A DNA stretch of 64,000 nt from Torreya grandis (lineage: Eukaryota > Streptophyta > Pinopsida > Cupressales > Taxaceae): the NCBI GenBank assembly GCA_037957365.1, contig JARHVA010003637.1, positions 1,412,001 through 1,476,000 of the forward strand, read 5' to 3'. The notes below the pieces were generated by a model, which did no database searches, had not been told where the DNA came from, and worked only from the letters and a program-made list of their open reading frames with translations. Made by a program: the position numbers and the translations under genes. Position 1 is the first letter of the stretch. Each line of letters opens with the position of its first letter. Of this stretch, positions 38,596 to 51,134 are shown piece by piece.

Positions 38596-40388
38596 GTGGA
38601 AAGCATAGGTTTGAAGGCAAGTGGAAAATTGGTTGTGGAGAACCAGGTAGGAGGTACAGACCCTGGAGGGATAGTAGGAGGTGTAGGAAAAAATGTTGGG
38701 TCAGAATTATTGGTTGATGTAAATATTGGAAAACCTTCAAGCAGATCTGATCCTTTTTATGGGATCAATGTCTCCCAGCTGGATTCTCCTCTCACTATGC
38801 TGGGGTAGGAGCCTAAAAAGGAGAAAGATAATGTGCATTTTAACAAAGAAAAATCCTCAGAAGTGTTGAAGGTAGAGTATTCAGAATAAAAGAAGTGGTC
38901 ATCTCTGTTTGGCAAGAAACCCAACGGAAAATCTCTTTTCCCACCGGTGATTACTAAATCGTGTTGGGAGAAAGGTGAGTTTCAAGTTTTTATTCTAGAT
39001 CCTTTAATAGATTTTTTTGTGTCTTCTATGGAATTCACCCTGGTGGGTAAATTTTTAGGGGCAAGACTAGATCTAGAATCTCTTAAAAAAATGGTTAAAA
39101 GGAAATGGGTTATTCGAGGAGAGGTAGAAGTGGCACCAATGTTGAATGGTTTTTTCTTGTTTAACTTCAACTGTAAGGACATGAATATGGTTTTGTGTGG
39201 AGGACCGTGGTCTTTTGGTAAATGTTCTCTCACTATTAAAAAATGGGAGCCTAGCATGGATCTTTTAGATTCTTTTTTGTTAACCACTCCCATTTGGGTT
39301 AAACTTCCTGGCCTCCCTTTAGAATTTTGGCATGAGGACATTTTTAAAGGTATTTCCAATTATTTTGGTGAACTTGTGGCATTGGATAATGTAATGGCTA
39401 CCATATCCAAACTTTAAAGTGCCAGACTTTATGTTAAAGTGGCAGATCTAAATCATCTCCTAGAAAAAGTGGATATAATTTCTAAGCATGGCAAAAAAAC
39501 TCAAGGGATTTTTTTTGAAGATCTACCCAACTCTTGCTATGCTTGTAAGAAATAGGGGCATTGGGTCAAAAATTGTCCTTACAAAAGTAAGAATTATCGT
39601 AGAAGTGTTTTGGATGAGAGAAAGATCAAGGTCCAGCAAAAGAAAGTATGGAAACCCAAAGAAGATAATCAACAAGAACAAAATAAAAATGAAGATTCAA
39701 AAGCTCTACATGCTGAGGTGGATAAAGATCTTTCTATTAAAGATCCCAAAGTTATAATAGATCCCAAAGTTACACATACCAAGGCGAATAAAGAGATTGC
39801 TATTGAGAAATAAAATTTTGAGAAAGAAGGACATGGGATGCAATCAGATACCATAATACATGTACAAAGAATAGATTATTTGATAGATTTATCAAAACAA
39901 ATCATTGTCTATCAAAAAATAGAAGATCGATGGAGAGATGTAGATGACAAAACTGAGCTAGAGGTAGGAAAATTCTTGGCTGAAGTTGGAAATAAATTAG
40001 AGGAGGGAGATTCTCTATTTTCTCAATCTAGGGAGATTTAGGATGAGAATGATTTCCCTTCGAATGAGCTTCTTGTAAATGATAATGGAGAAAACTTAAA
40101 GCATATTCTAAACCAAAGAAAAAGGGCTGAAAAAAGACCATTACTAAGGGGGTAGAAACTAGAAGCAGCAAAAAAGACTAGCAAACGAAGCTGAAACATC
40201 TTGCTTCTACTCTGGATAAATCTGGAAAAGGAGATGAATAACATTTTAAGGTGAAACTAGATGTTGGCTCTCCTGACAGACCTAGAAGAAGATCCACTAA
40301 GAAAAATAAAGAGCTAGAAAGTATGCAGAATATTGCTGATGGTAGGCAGGCAACTATTCTAGATTTTACCCCTAAAAATAGAAATTAA
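38596..40388 (+). pseudogene. LINE ORF1 (DUF4283-like, CCHC zinc knuckle)
   Basis: One frame runs from ATG 38596 to about 40040 with only a few stops (for example 39415-39417). The domain at about 38990-39420 contains LVGKFLGARLDLESLKKMVK, WVIRGEVEVAPMLNGFFLF, VLCGGPWSFGK and WVKLPGLPLEFWHEDIFKGI. That is the DUF4283-type RNA-binding-like domain of plant LINE ORF1. A knuckle follows at 39529-39580, CYACKK-stop-GHWVKNC. The tail is Lys/Glu-rich and breaks frame after 40040. The normal role is binding the element RNA. Confidence 0.85.
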
Positions 40389-40424
40389 ATCTTTACTTTG
40401 ATTATTAGGGGGCTGAACATAAAA

Positions 40425-40579
40425 TGGATACTGATGTTGTCCTTGTATTACTTGATTTTTTTGCTACTTTTTAGTAAGTTTTAGGATTACTTATCCTGGT
40501 GCTTGTAATTTCTCTATCTTTTTTAATTCTGTTAAAGGGTTTCGAGGTCCCTTCAAAACCTATTTTTACCTTAATCTAA
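40425..40579 (+). repeat. Shared LINE 3' tail in L1
   Basis: Contains TTAAAGGGTTTCGAGGTCCC, CTTCAAAACCTATTTTTACC and TAATCTAA. The hairpin GGTTT...AAAACC lies at 40538-40560. It matches the tails at 47350-47462 and 51060-51118. Confidence 0.9.
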
Positions 40580-40593
40580 AACATGATAAAATT
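40580..40593. repeat. Right target duplication of L1
   Basis: Identical to 38483-38496. Confidence 0.9.
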
Positions 40594-40948
40594 GAAAAAT
40601 ATCAAGTGTTTATAGTTTTTATTCTTTTTTTTTCCTATTTTATCAAAATTTGAATTAATTTCATAATCAACCTTGATTCTGATCAAATTATTAGAATATA
40701 ATGAATACTAAAAATGTATTTTTGACAAGTAGATTGAAAGAAATTAACTAAATTTGACAAAGTATAAATGATTTTAATAAGACTAACTATGAATTTGATA
40801 TATAAATTGAGCTATTTTTTTATTGGGTTCTAACTAGGATTAAGATCAACTACCACTTCTAACCTAAATTGGGTAGTTTTGACCCTTTGTATAAAATAGG
40901 AAAATCATGGCACATTCATGTATGATATATAAAATTAGGTACATTTTG
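40594..40948. other. AT-rich spacer, nothing recognised
   Basis: This is the insertion-site flank between L1 and the inverted-repeat element. No coding frame. Confidence 0.5.
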
Positions 40949-41745
<797 letters not shown>

Positions 41746-44194
41746 ATGATTTAGTATTATTCACTATCAAGGTGTTTAAAAATTTTATGATGATAAGGGA
41801 AATGGGGTCAAGGTAGTGGGGATCCCCTCAGGATTGCCAAAGTTACACCTATGTAACTGCCTACCATGTCCACTAAAGCTTGTAGCTTATCTTCTACATG
41901 CATATTCTCCACTCACCTATATGATGAATAGGGCCATATTCCATTTCCCTCTCATCATTTTTATATAATTATATTTATCTACACCATGATTTTCATGTTG
42001 GACACTCTACCATTGATTTTGTGAATCAAATGTAGTTACATAGTCTACTCATGAATTTGACATCTAAACAAGTAAAATGGGTCATCAAATTTGCCTATCA
42101 TTTTTAGCATGGTTTCTAACAAGTTATTCAGTGGTGGGTTCTAGCTATGTCAAAATTAGATTCATTTTGGGCCTTTTTTACTTTTATGAGTATATTATCC
42201 CCTTGGGGCCCATGTACTCAACATTTTCTAGACTATCAAACCTACTCTAGGTTTGTCAATTATCTTCCTTCTATTGGGCTATAAAACCCTAGGTTCTTTC
42301 AAGTCCATGTGGTAGATTCTTATTTGTATACTCCTTCTATGGGATCTATTTATTAGGATATATCAAGTTCTAACTAGTGTGGTTGTATTCATTGGGCACT
42401 CTTGCCATTGTATGCTAAGTGTTTACCACTTCCACATGACTCCTTGCTCTTTTATTACTTGGTTGAGTCTTCAAATGCAAATATAACTATTATATCTTTG
42501 GTGAAGCAATATTTCACAATGAAAAAAATATTTCTCACTTATTTCTTAACATACTAATATTTTTACATGTACCACCCTATAACTATAGAATAATGGTATT
42601 ATGCCATGCAGTGCCATCTAACTCACCTACTAGCCCAAGGTTTTGACATCATGTCTAGGCTATATAAAATATCTAAGAGAGTATATTAGTGGTATTATGC
42701 CATGTGGAATCATCCTACTAAATCTATATCCTAGATGGTTTTAAACTTGTACTAATGGTTCTAGGACTCTACATCATTGAGATTATGACACATGAAAGCA
42801 TCCCTCTAACCCACTCACTTGCTACCTTGATAACATTAACATTATCAGGAAACTTCTTGAAAATTTATTAAGTGCTGAAAGGCATTTAAAAAGGGCCTAG
42901 GATGATTGAGAGGTTGACATGTGGCACTAGGAATTTTTTCAAAATTGACTAAGTATCAAAAGTCTTTTGAAAGAGGCATAGGTTGTTACTAGATGTGAAT
43001 GATTATTGCATGGCACTGTTCAACTTGACTAGAGTCATATTCTGACTGATAAACTAATAATACATCAATAAATCATTAGGGGCCCATCGAATTTTGTCTC
43101 ACCACCTCTTGAATCCATCATTAGGAGATAAAATAACCCCAAAATGGCTGAGTGTTTAAGTACTTTCTTGATATGTTGGGAAATGTGTTAATAAAAATGG
43201 CTAAGTCCTACTAACTCAGTAAAAACATGACATGTGGATCAAAGAAAACTTCAAATAATCTACTAAGTGGAAAAATGTTTCCTCTTCATGTAGAAAGTGT
43301 GACATAACCTAGTGTTCATAACTTGTGATTTCATAAATTTTGTTTAAAATAAAAGTTCCAACTAAGCTTCATAGAATCTTTGATGAAGAAAAGACTTTGA
43401 AAATTATTTACAAATACTTCCTTGGGATTTATTATTTGTGTTTCATTATAAAAATTACTTTGAATACCCAAAATCCTCACAAAAATTGACATTTGCACAA
43501 GTTATGACTAATCACAATACATAGAATATAAAGACTAAAATACTTAGACAAATTCCAAGTGTGAAGACCATTTATTTGAAAAAATGCTAAGTCATTTTCT
43601 TCCTTCCTAACTTAGTCACTTCTATTTAATTATAATATAAATTTAAAAACCCTTTTATATTGAATCTAAAGCCTTGAACTGAGATTTGGATGTTGCTCTT
43701 CTATGTTGAGAAAAAATGGTCAACTAGAGTAGTAACCTCTATGAGTTAATTTGCATACTAAGTAGGAATCCATTAGCCTTTATGCAATCCATTGGTCTTG
43801 AATTCATATAAGTGTCCAAATTTCTTGATTCTAAAAATATAACCCTATTATAATGTATGCATCCTAATAGTAAATAACTAAATTGAGATTCACCCTTTGA
43901 AAAAAAGAGAAATCAAAGAATATAAAAATGTGCCAAAGCACTTAGAGGAAATAGGAATAACTAAACTAATGTGCAACAACACTTGGAAGAAATGAAATCA
44001 ACTAAAATACCCTAAAGTAACGAATCAAAAGGTTCTCTAAACAAATCCATTGACTAGTTTCATAAAATAACTACACTTTCTTATCATCTTAGAATTATTT
44101 TCATGTTTGAGGGTAGCCAACCAAAGGTGGATAAGGATTTAATTCTCAATGTAATGGTAATATACTTCTCTAAGAACAAAAAGAAACTCACCTA
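41746..44194. other. Interior of inverted-repeat element, no gene seen
   Basis: AT-rich sequence without a readable frame, microsatellite or family signature. Confidence 0.45.
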
Positions 44195-45188
44195 CCCACA
44201 TAAGTTGATTATAAATGCAACTATATTAGAGTGGATAGGCATGCTGATTTGACCCGCTTGATGCTTATTTTTATGCTCTAGATTAAGCACATCATGTGAT
44301 GGTTTCTATTTATCATCCTCTAATTAAGCTAGGTATCTAATAAGAGATCCCATTGACAAGACAAAATTTAAATAATCAGTCATGATCTCATGGTTGGGTT
44401 ATTTTACTCTATCATCTAGATGATTACGATGTTCTTGCTTTAATGACTCACTTGAAAACATGGCCACTTCCACTAGATGCTCATGCTACTCATAATTTCC
44501 TTATATAATAGATGTATGCTTAATGCCAAGTCTTGATAAGAATTCTTCTATATCATTCCAAAATATGTCTTCCTCATGAATACCACAAGATCTTAAACTT
44601 GAATATTTTATATAATCAGTTGAATCAAACTCATAATATCCCTTTTCCCAGTCATCAGATGATCAATCAATAACCTCATCAATAAGAGTAGTAGCCTTAC
44701 AACTAATAATGTCCTATTTTTTGGCTTATGACCCCATATTTGGGATGACGGAGTCCTCCTCCTCATGAAATTAGTAAGTTTCTAAGGCTATTAATATTCA
44801 TGCTCCCAAAAACACTATCTTCCCAATTCAAGAGAAAAGGGTCAAACTATGTTTTTTTATGATCCTTTTCTACTTGTGTGGCTAATACAACTTGTTTCCC
44901 CTTAAGTTCTTATGCATATTTAACCATGAGAGCTTTAAGAGTGACTGTAGAAACATAATTTTTCACATTAGATGGCCTAAGGTATGAAAGTTGAGCTTGG
45001 AATTGTGCAGTGCCTTTGATGGTATACCTATGAGGTTGATAAGCTTTATTCAAGGGCTGATAGTGACTATTTTTGTGTACTTGTTACTTATTGATGGTTG
45101 ATAGCTCATTTCCAAAGTATTGGATGGGGCCTTTAACTTCTTGTAATTCATTGGGAGTGACTACAAATGGGATTGATTGACTAGACAT
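44195..45188 (-). pseudogene. Unidentified reading frame inside the inverted-repeat element
   Basis: An ATG at 45188, about 75 bp inside the right arm, opens a minus-strand frame that can be followed for roughly 320 codons. It has a handful of stops and one frame change near 44.7-44.76 kb. Readable pieces are MSSQSIPFVVTPNELQEVKG, FGNELSTINK, KAYQPHRYTIKGTAQFQAQL, LLNWEDSVFGSMN, GIHEEDIFWNDIEEFLSRLG and IMTDYLNFVLSMGSLIRYLA. I do not recognise the family and see no DDE or zinc-finger signature. It may be element-encoded or a captured host fragment. Confidence 0.4.
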
Positions 45189-45261
45189 TACCTAAATAGA
45201 GGATGGAAGGGGTTTATTGAGTATAGTCTCAATAAATAGGGTTATTAAATTGAATAAGACT

Positions 45262-45937
45262 CAAGCTCTAAATATTTTTCCTATTTAAATAGGCAAGATT
45301 GTCATTGCAAAGGACCCTTTTTTAGCACAAAAATGGTGTAGAAAATGGCCCATCCTTCATCCATCTACCTTGATTTTATGCCTTTGAACAAATGAATAAC
45401 TATTTTTTTCCTCTCATAACTTGTATTTTGTGTGTATTCTATGATTTATTGATGTTATCTTTATGTTGAAGTATTTTCCCTTTGATTGTATCCAATTCCA
45501 CCTCACCTATATACAAGTGAACTCTCTTTTATAGGTCATAGTCTTTATATCTTCAAGATTTATGTAATGTTAGTTATGGTGATAAATACTTATCCTTATA
45601 ATGTTGTCACATATCTCTATACTTCTATATGAAACACTGATGCTAAGAGGTTCATGATTGAGTTATGTATACTATAGTTCTTAAGGATTCTATTGTGCAA
45701 TATCAAGTACATGGAGGAGTAAAACTATTCTAGTATATAACCCCTTTTGATTTTAGTTCTTTTGTTTTTATGCTCTCTCTCTCTCTCTCTCTTTTAATTT
45801 CAAGTTATATTATTTCAATGTTATCTTATGTGAGGTTCACTCCAACCATAGGTGACCCATAGCCTTGTGGTATTTCCATTGTGTTGATTGGGTGAGGAAA
45901 CATGAAACACCTCCTCATAGAGTGAAACCTAATGTGA
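45262..45937 (-). repeat. Right terminal inverted repeat
   Basis: Reverse complement of 40949-41745. Shorter mainly because its CT run is short. Confidence 0.8.
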
Positions 45938-46444
45938 AAACAATATATATGATCATATTTGACCTTTGGGACTATGAAAATATATGCAAATAGTTTCTCC
46001 AAGGTAGAAAACCCTGGTAGGGATTGTAATGATTGAAAACTTGAAAATATAAAAAAGTGGATTATAATTGGGATAAAATAACCTAATCACCCCCAAGATG
46101 AGTGAATTATACCTACATATCTGATACTCTAAAGAGGTAATTAAATCCCACATAATTCTCCCACCTAGAGTGTTGTGTGCAATATTACACCTTTAACTAA
46201 ATGAATATATCTAGAGATAGCTCAAATACTTTATTATTTTTTTCTTTGGGTTGATTAAAATGAACTACTTGGCTGAGGAATACTTTTAATACTTAAAATT
46301 AGAATCATAATGAATGGGTAAGTTTTACTCAATGTTTAATAGTGTAAATATGCCTCTATATTAAAATTTTGAAGTGGAATATAGAGTGACTTAAATGTTC
46401 TTTTATATCAATCCAAAAGAGGAAATCACACACTTATAAGGATA
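45938..46444. other. AT-rich spacer, nothing recognised
   Basis: Flank between the inverted-repeat element and L2. The minus-strand frame 46153-45953 shows no family features. Confidence 0.45.
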
Positions 46445-46464
46445 AAAACATGAAATACAAAATA
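46445..46464. repeat. Left target duplication of L2
   Basis: A 20-bp match (AAAACATGAAATACAAAATA) with 47463-47482. The first two A bases could belong to the element end. Confidence 0.92.
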
Positions 46465-46628
46465 TGTTTTAACATAGGAAACATATAGTGCATCCTTGAG
46501 CTAAAACTAGGGTTTGAAATCCTGCGCACATCCGTCCATCGTAGACACAGTGAAAGGCACATGTAGGGACTTCCAGACGTGGTTGGCATAGAGAGGGGTG
46601 GAGGTGGTGGAATTCGACCCCGTGACCC

Positions 46629-47200
46629 CATGGGTAGTGATGGAGTACTATTGCTATGATTGGGGGTTTATGTTAGTTTTGTGGGAATGCCCAATTTAGG
46701 GTTCTTGTTGAAGGCCACCCCTATGGAGGCGTGGCTGCAGAAGACAATGGCTGGGAAAATGGACCCAAGGGAAATCTCCTAAGCTCAAAAGTTCTTTAAC
46801 ATCCTACCCCTCATAGTTTTGTACAAATATGGTAGGATATACATGGACAACATCATCATAATTTTGAGGCAGCTGTTAAAGCTGCAAAACATAATCAAGG
46901 TGCAGTACATGGATCCCAAAAGTAGGGTGTGGAATCAGCTAAACAATGTGGTTCTGGTGTTTGACAAGGGGCATCCACTGGTATAAGGATGCCACAGTTG
47001 TGGGTAGTGTGATTTTAGGGTTTGAGGGCATGGTGGAGTATGGCCTTTCTCTCGACATGGCTATGGCCATCATTATTGAAGGATCTGACGGTGTCTCTAT
47101 CAAATCAAAGGGATAGAGAACCAAAGGTATTTTGCAAAAATTTTATGTCCCAGTGAATGCTTGTGTCATTATTTGCAATGGCAACCTGCATTGTTGGCTA
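46629..47200 (+). pseudogene. Broken reading frame carried by L2
   Basis: From ATG 46629 the frame gives FVGMPNLGFLLKATPMEAWL, QKTMAGKMDPREIS, VLYKYGRIYMDN and QYMDPKSRVWNQLNNVVLVF. After a shift near 46975 it continues as SVILGFEGMVEYGLSLDMAM and GILQKFYVPVNACVIICNGN. At least two stops occur in the first part. About 190 codons are readable. I do not recognise the protein; no transposon domain is evident. Confidence 0.45.
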
Positions 47201-47259
47201 GGGTAGAATGCTAAAGATATATATATATTTTTTATCATTCTTTACCCTATATTGTAAGT

Positions 47260-47462
47260 TATTTAAGGTTTCAGGCCCTTGTAAAACCTGGGTACTTTTA
47301 TTGGACTATGTTTGTGGTTTTAGGTCCCTGTAAAACCTGATTTTGATACTGCTCTTCAGCAAGTCTCAGGATTGCTTTTGTTGGTGGTTGTTAATGCTTT
47401 ATCTTTCTTGATTCTATTAAAGGGTTTTGGGGTCCCTTCAAAACCTACTTTTACTGTAATCT
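47260..47462 (+). repeat. L2 3' tail with three GGTTT...AAAACC hairpins
   Basis: Hairpin-capable units lie at 47267-47288, 47316-47337 and 47423-47445. All have the form GGTTTY-purine-rich-CC-N-AAAACC. The last one is in the part shared with L1 and L3. Confidence 0.85.
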
Positions 47463-47482
47463 AAAACATGAAATACAAAATA
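47463..47482. repeat. Right target duplication of L2
   Basis: Matches 46445-46464. Confidence 0.92.
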
Positions 47483-48099
47483 ACTGAGGGTTTAATTTTA
47501 AAGTGTGATTATTATAAGACAAGGGTCAAAATGTCATATAGGGTTCAAGACCATTTTACACTCCTAACCCAAACTAGACAGTTTAACCCTTAAAGAAACG
47601 TGCCATTTTTGAGTCTACATCGATCCAAATAAATGCTTAGGAGTATTTTTATTTGATAAAACAATTTTTTAGATGATATATGACATATTTGAAAATAAAA
47701 TGTGCTCACATGTGCTTAAGATAAGCCAAGGTGTCAAAATAGGTCTGAATTAAATGCACAAGTTAATTAAAATAGAAAAAGGCCAAATCTAACATATCAA
47801 GTATTCATGACAAAATTTAAGTGTTTATAGTTACTCACCCTTTAGTCTAAAAATTAAATTATTAGATTAAAGGAGAAATATTTGTTAGTGTGTAAGAAAC
47901 ACTTTGTCTTTGAGATAGTACTCATTTTAAACCTTTTTTTAGAAATAATGGTAAAGAGAATAAACTAATAAACTAAGGAATAGACTATTCTAAAAGGTCA
48001 ATTAAATGATTAAGATCCATAAAATATAATAATATAATGTTGAATTATGATAAATATAGAAAGTTTAATGCCAAAAAATAATGTGATTGCTTAAATAAT
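47483..48099. other. AT-rich spacer, nothing recognised
   Basis: No gene, repeat or microsatellite found. It may contain the unresolved end of the neighbouring minus-strand LTR. Confidence 0.4.
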
Positions 48100-49251
48100 T
48101 AGAATGAATATTACTTAGCTTATTGAATGATGTGCAATAATATTTGAGAAGTGAATGTGTATAAATAGTTAGGATGATTCTCAATTATGATTCATCAGAT
48201 TTTGGAAATCATCTCTTTATTAACCTAGATACTATTATCAAAATAGGGAAACTAGCATCAATGATTCTATTCAAAAACCCATGATTCTATCATATATGGA
48301 ATATATTTCCTTTTCTATAAATTAAAATTGTGCCTCTTAGGCTTCACTATCACCTTGCAAATTATTTGTTTGGATTGTGTGCATAGGTTCTATATATTTA
48401 TATGTATCTCAACACCTTAAATCCTCTAATTAGGGCATGCCACCTTGAAAAATAGGAGTTAATGGGCTCAAGTTAACTTGAATTGACCTCAAATAACCCT
48501 TTTTAAGTTATCACTACCTACATAGACAATACTTTGAAAAGGGCCTCAGAGTAATGTAGTTATCCCCATTATGTTGGTTTGTGTGTGATTTTTTAAAAAT
48601 ATGCTAAGTGATTGTCGTGATATAGCTTTTAAATTGAAAAATATTACTCATGGGTTTATCTATAAATTATCTATACCTATAATAATACTAATCCTATGTC
48701 TAATTTGGAAATAGGGAAGAATAAAGTAGTTTTGTAAGCTTGAGAGGTGTTTTTTCTTGGTATAAGATATATGTATGTTTGATTTTCAATTGATCATAAT
48801 GAATGGTATTTGACTTTTATTTATATAACACCTTTTGAAATTAACTAATAGGAGGGTTAATTAATACAAATATATTAACTAATACATGTCAAAATATTTT
48901 TAAATTTGAGTGTTTGTGAGTTATGAGCACTAGCACCAAACCTAGGACACTAGCATCAATGTTAGTGTCATAGTCTAGATGTTAGTAACCATGAGGAAAG
49001 AGTATTGTTTAAGATATGTAATTGATAGTGTAAGATATATATAAGGTTTTAAGGATACTATTGGGTATATGTGATCTAGGTAATCATAATATCAAGTTCA
49101 GACTATAGGATAAGCATTTAGGCACAATGAGATGGTGAACATGAACTGTATGGAAACATAAAGGCCTTAAACTAAAATTTCGAGCCACAAGGGATATTTT
49201 TCAAGTGTAAAAGAGTTGTTTATCATGAAAAATACAAATTTATCATATACA
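48100..49251 (-). repeat. Old Tat-type LTR on minus strand, related to LTRs of C
   Basis: The LTR start is at 49251 (minus strand TGTATATGATAAA), directly after a C-like purine tract. Inside, ATGGGGATAACTACATTACT and GTCTATGTAGGTAGTGATAA (48560-48500, minus strand) match GAGGGATAACTACATGAAAG and GGCTATGTAGGTAACAC in the LTR of C (about 52530-52580). The 24-bp palindrome GACACTAGCAT...TTAGTGTC at 48946-48969 sits at the same relative place. The low-coordinate end is not resolved; 48100 is an estimate. The rest of this element is not recognisable. Confidence 0.6.
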
Positions 49252-49273
49252 TTTACCCCTTCCCCCTTAATCT
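49252..49273 (-). promoter_or_regulatory. Polypurine tract of the old minus-strand LTR element
   Basis: The minus strand reads AGATTAAGGGGGAAGGGG then TAAA before TGTATATG. It is preceded by TTATGCATTACT, exactly as in element C (TTATGCATTACT then AGATTAAAGGGGTGGGG at 60247-60274). Confidence 0.75.
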
Positions 49274-50360
49274 AGTAATGCATAAGGATGAAATTACTAT
49301 GTTAAAGGAAAATAAATGCTTACCTTGGTGTTTACAACACACCTTGATTTAACTTGAGCCTTATTTAAATTTTTTGTTTGTATGTTACCTAAAACCAAAT
49401 TAATGTTACATTTTAATTATGACATATAATCTTAAAATTAAAATAATTTAAATATTTGAAATAAAATATATCAAAGGAGTACACATGTGTGTCAATGAAA
49501 CCATATTTCCCCTTGGTAGGTTATTTTGTTAATGATTATGATTTATTGAAAAATTGGAAAGAGGTTCACAAATGAACATTTTAGATGTGAAGAGGATAAT
49601 TGGAGGGTAATCATGGGTCAAATACATGTAAGTGTGAGTTGTTTCAAGGCCATAGTGATCATTAAATCTCAATCACACAATTTAAATGTATGCATAATAT
49701 ATATATTCTATCCAACCTCAACCAATTCAAATGGCATAACCATCTAAACCTACAAAATTTAATTAGTACTAATTATATTAAGTGTGTTTAATCTCAATAA
49801 TACTACTAAAGGGAGCCAACTATTAAAAATAGATAAAATCTCAATCGGTGCATCTTGGTAGGGTCAATGCATAAATGTGTTTATAATTTGAATATGTAGA
49901 TATGATTTGATGCATTTTCATGGCATATTCACCTTTAATGTGTCTCAAGATAAATTATTTGTCAAAATGTAACCTTTTCTTTGTAAACTATGTATAATAT
50001 TTATCATAAATCTAAAAAAAATGTCCCAAATTTGTGAAAATTGATGCCAAGTGTACAATATGCTAACCTATGTATATCTAAATCATGTAAATTGTATCAA
50101 ATTTTGCCAATTATGTGTGTATGGTCTCATGTCTCTATGGAATTACCCCACTAATATGCACCCCTTTTGAGGTGATGGGAATGTTATATGATAGTCACTT
50201 ATCTAAAAGGATAAGATAACCATGATATATTTGTAAAAATCATGTAGTAAATAGACATATAGTCGAATCATGTCTAAGTAGATGTATCGATTAATCTCAT
50301 AGTATCCAAACATAACAAGCCCTAAGATGCATGATATGTATCATGGAAAAATGTATAAGT
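49274..50360. other. AT-rich remnant, no gene seen
   Basis: Probably interior of the old minus-strand LTR element, upstream of its purine tract. No frame or repeat is recognised. Confidence 0.4.
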
Positions 50361-50376
50361 AACAAGCACAAGATCA
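50361..50376. repeat. Left target duplication of L3
   Basis: AACAAGCACAAGATCA, identical at 51119-51134. Confidence 0.93.
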
Positions 50377-50858
50377 GTCTTCTGAGAGGGAAGAATCAGA
50401 ATGATGAAATACACACTCCTATGACTTGGGTTAATAGTAAAGCTGAGTCTTCTTCCCAATTAGATTCTTGGTTGTGTAGGGAGATCATTGATCTCAAGAA
50501 AAAAGTGGAAACTTTGGAAGATTCTCTGAAAGCTGCTTGGAACAAAGTAAACAACATGGAAAATTAGTTAAGCGAGATCCCTGTGAAGCTCAAAGCTTAC
50601 AAAAACAACCTCTGAGAGCTAATAAAGGATAACAGAAAGAAAATGGAGGAAGTAACGTCCAACATTTGTGCAGCTACTATCAATATAGGTAAACGAGCCA
50701 ATGAGGAGACTAAAGCACTAGAGGGTCCCAGCAAAAGGACAAGGCAAAGTTCCAGAAAGAAAGATACACAAAAAGGAGCTTTGCTGGAGGTTACCACCCA
50801 GGAAACTGCTTTGAAAGAAAAAGAAGCCATGAACTTGATACTGGAACAGGATGAATAA
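50377..50858 (+). pseudogene. Coiled-coil reading frame carried by L3
   Basis: A single frame runs to the stop at 50856-50858 and is broken by only two stops (near 50566 and 50612). It encodes about 160 residues: CREIIDLKKKVETLEDSLKA and KDNRKKMEEVTSNICAA suggest a coiled coil. A basic patch, PSKRTRQSSRKKD, resembles a nuclear localisation signal. The end is Glu-rich (LKEKEAMNLILEQDE). The frame is already open at the 5' junction, so the N terminus is missing. It could be a host retrocopy or part of an unknown LINE ORF1; family not recognised. Confidence 0.45.
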
Positions 50859-50975
50859 TCTGGTCTTTCTTGTTGGTTAAGAAACTGGTACTGATCTTTG
50901 TTTTTCTTTTGTTAGCTTTTGTTTATTATACCACCAGACTTCTATTTTTGGGTTTTGACCTGATGTATCTCTTAT

Positions 50976-51118
50976 GGTTTCAGGACCATTCAAAACCTAT
51001 TTTTGCTACCTCACTATAGTGTTTTTTAGGCGTTACCTGTGGGCTTAGTTGTTCTTATTTTGCTCTCTGTTAAAGGGTTTCGGGGCCCCTTCAAAACCTA
51101 CTTTTACCTCTAATCTAA
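50976..51118 (+). repeat. L3 3' tail with two GGTTT...AAAACC hairpins
   Basis: Hairpin-capable units lie at 50976-50997 and 51076-51098. The second includes the perfect palindrome GGGGCCCC. Confidence 0.85.
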
Positions 51119-51134
51119 AACAAGCACAAGATCA
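51119..51134. repeat. Right target duplication of L3
   Basis: Identical to 50361-50376. Confidence 0.93.

Larger units (their letters stand above)
38497..40579 (+). mobile_element. L1: LINE with ORF1 and almost all of ORF2 deleted
   Basis: A 2.08-kb insertion with a 14-bp target duplication. It holds ORF1, the first dozen or so codons of ORF2 (LIIRGLN near 40405, the opening of the LINE endonuclease domain), then jumps at about 40425-40440 to the 3' tail. The tail ends TTAATCTAA with no poly(A). It is shared with L2 and L3, and over about 115 bp with L2. Confidence 0.85.
46465..47462 (+). mobile_element. L2: retroposon with unknown cargo and LINE 3' tail
   Basis: A 1.0-kb insertion with a 20-bp target duplication. 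The 5' half is visibly richer in G and C than its surroundings and carries a broken reading frame unlike LINE ORF1. The 3' end repeats the L1 tail (GATTCTATTAAAGGG...CTGTAATCT). It looks like a LINE-mobilised sequence: either a chimera made by template switching or a member of a non-autonomous family. Confidence 0.75.
50377..51118 (+). mobile_element. L3: 742-bp retroposon with coiled-coil cargo and LINE 3' tail
   Basis: Has a 16-bp target duplication. The insert starts inside an open frame, as expected for a 5'-truncated reverse transcript. It ends in the same tail as L1 and L2 (TTAAAGGGTTTCGGGGCCCC, then TAATCTAA). Its body is unrelated to L1 and L2. Confidence 0.8.

Noticed and set aside
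38982..39359. Minus-strand open frame of 125 codons
   Set aside because: Shadow of LINE ORF1, which has the recognisable domain on the plus strand.
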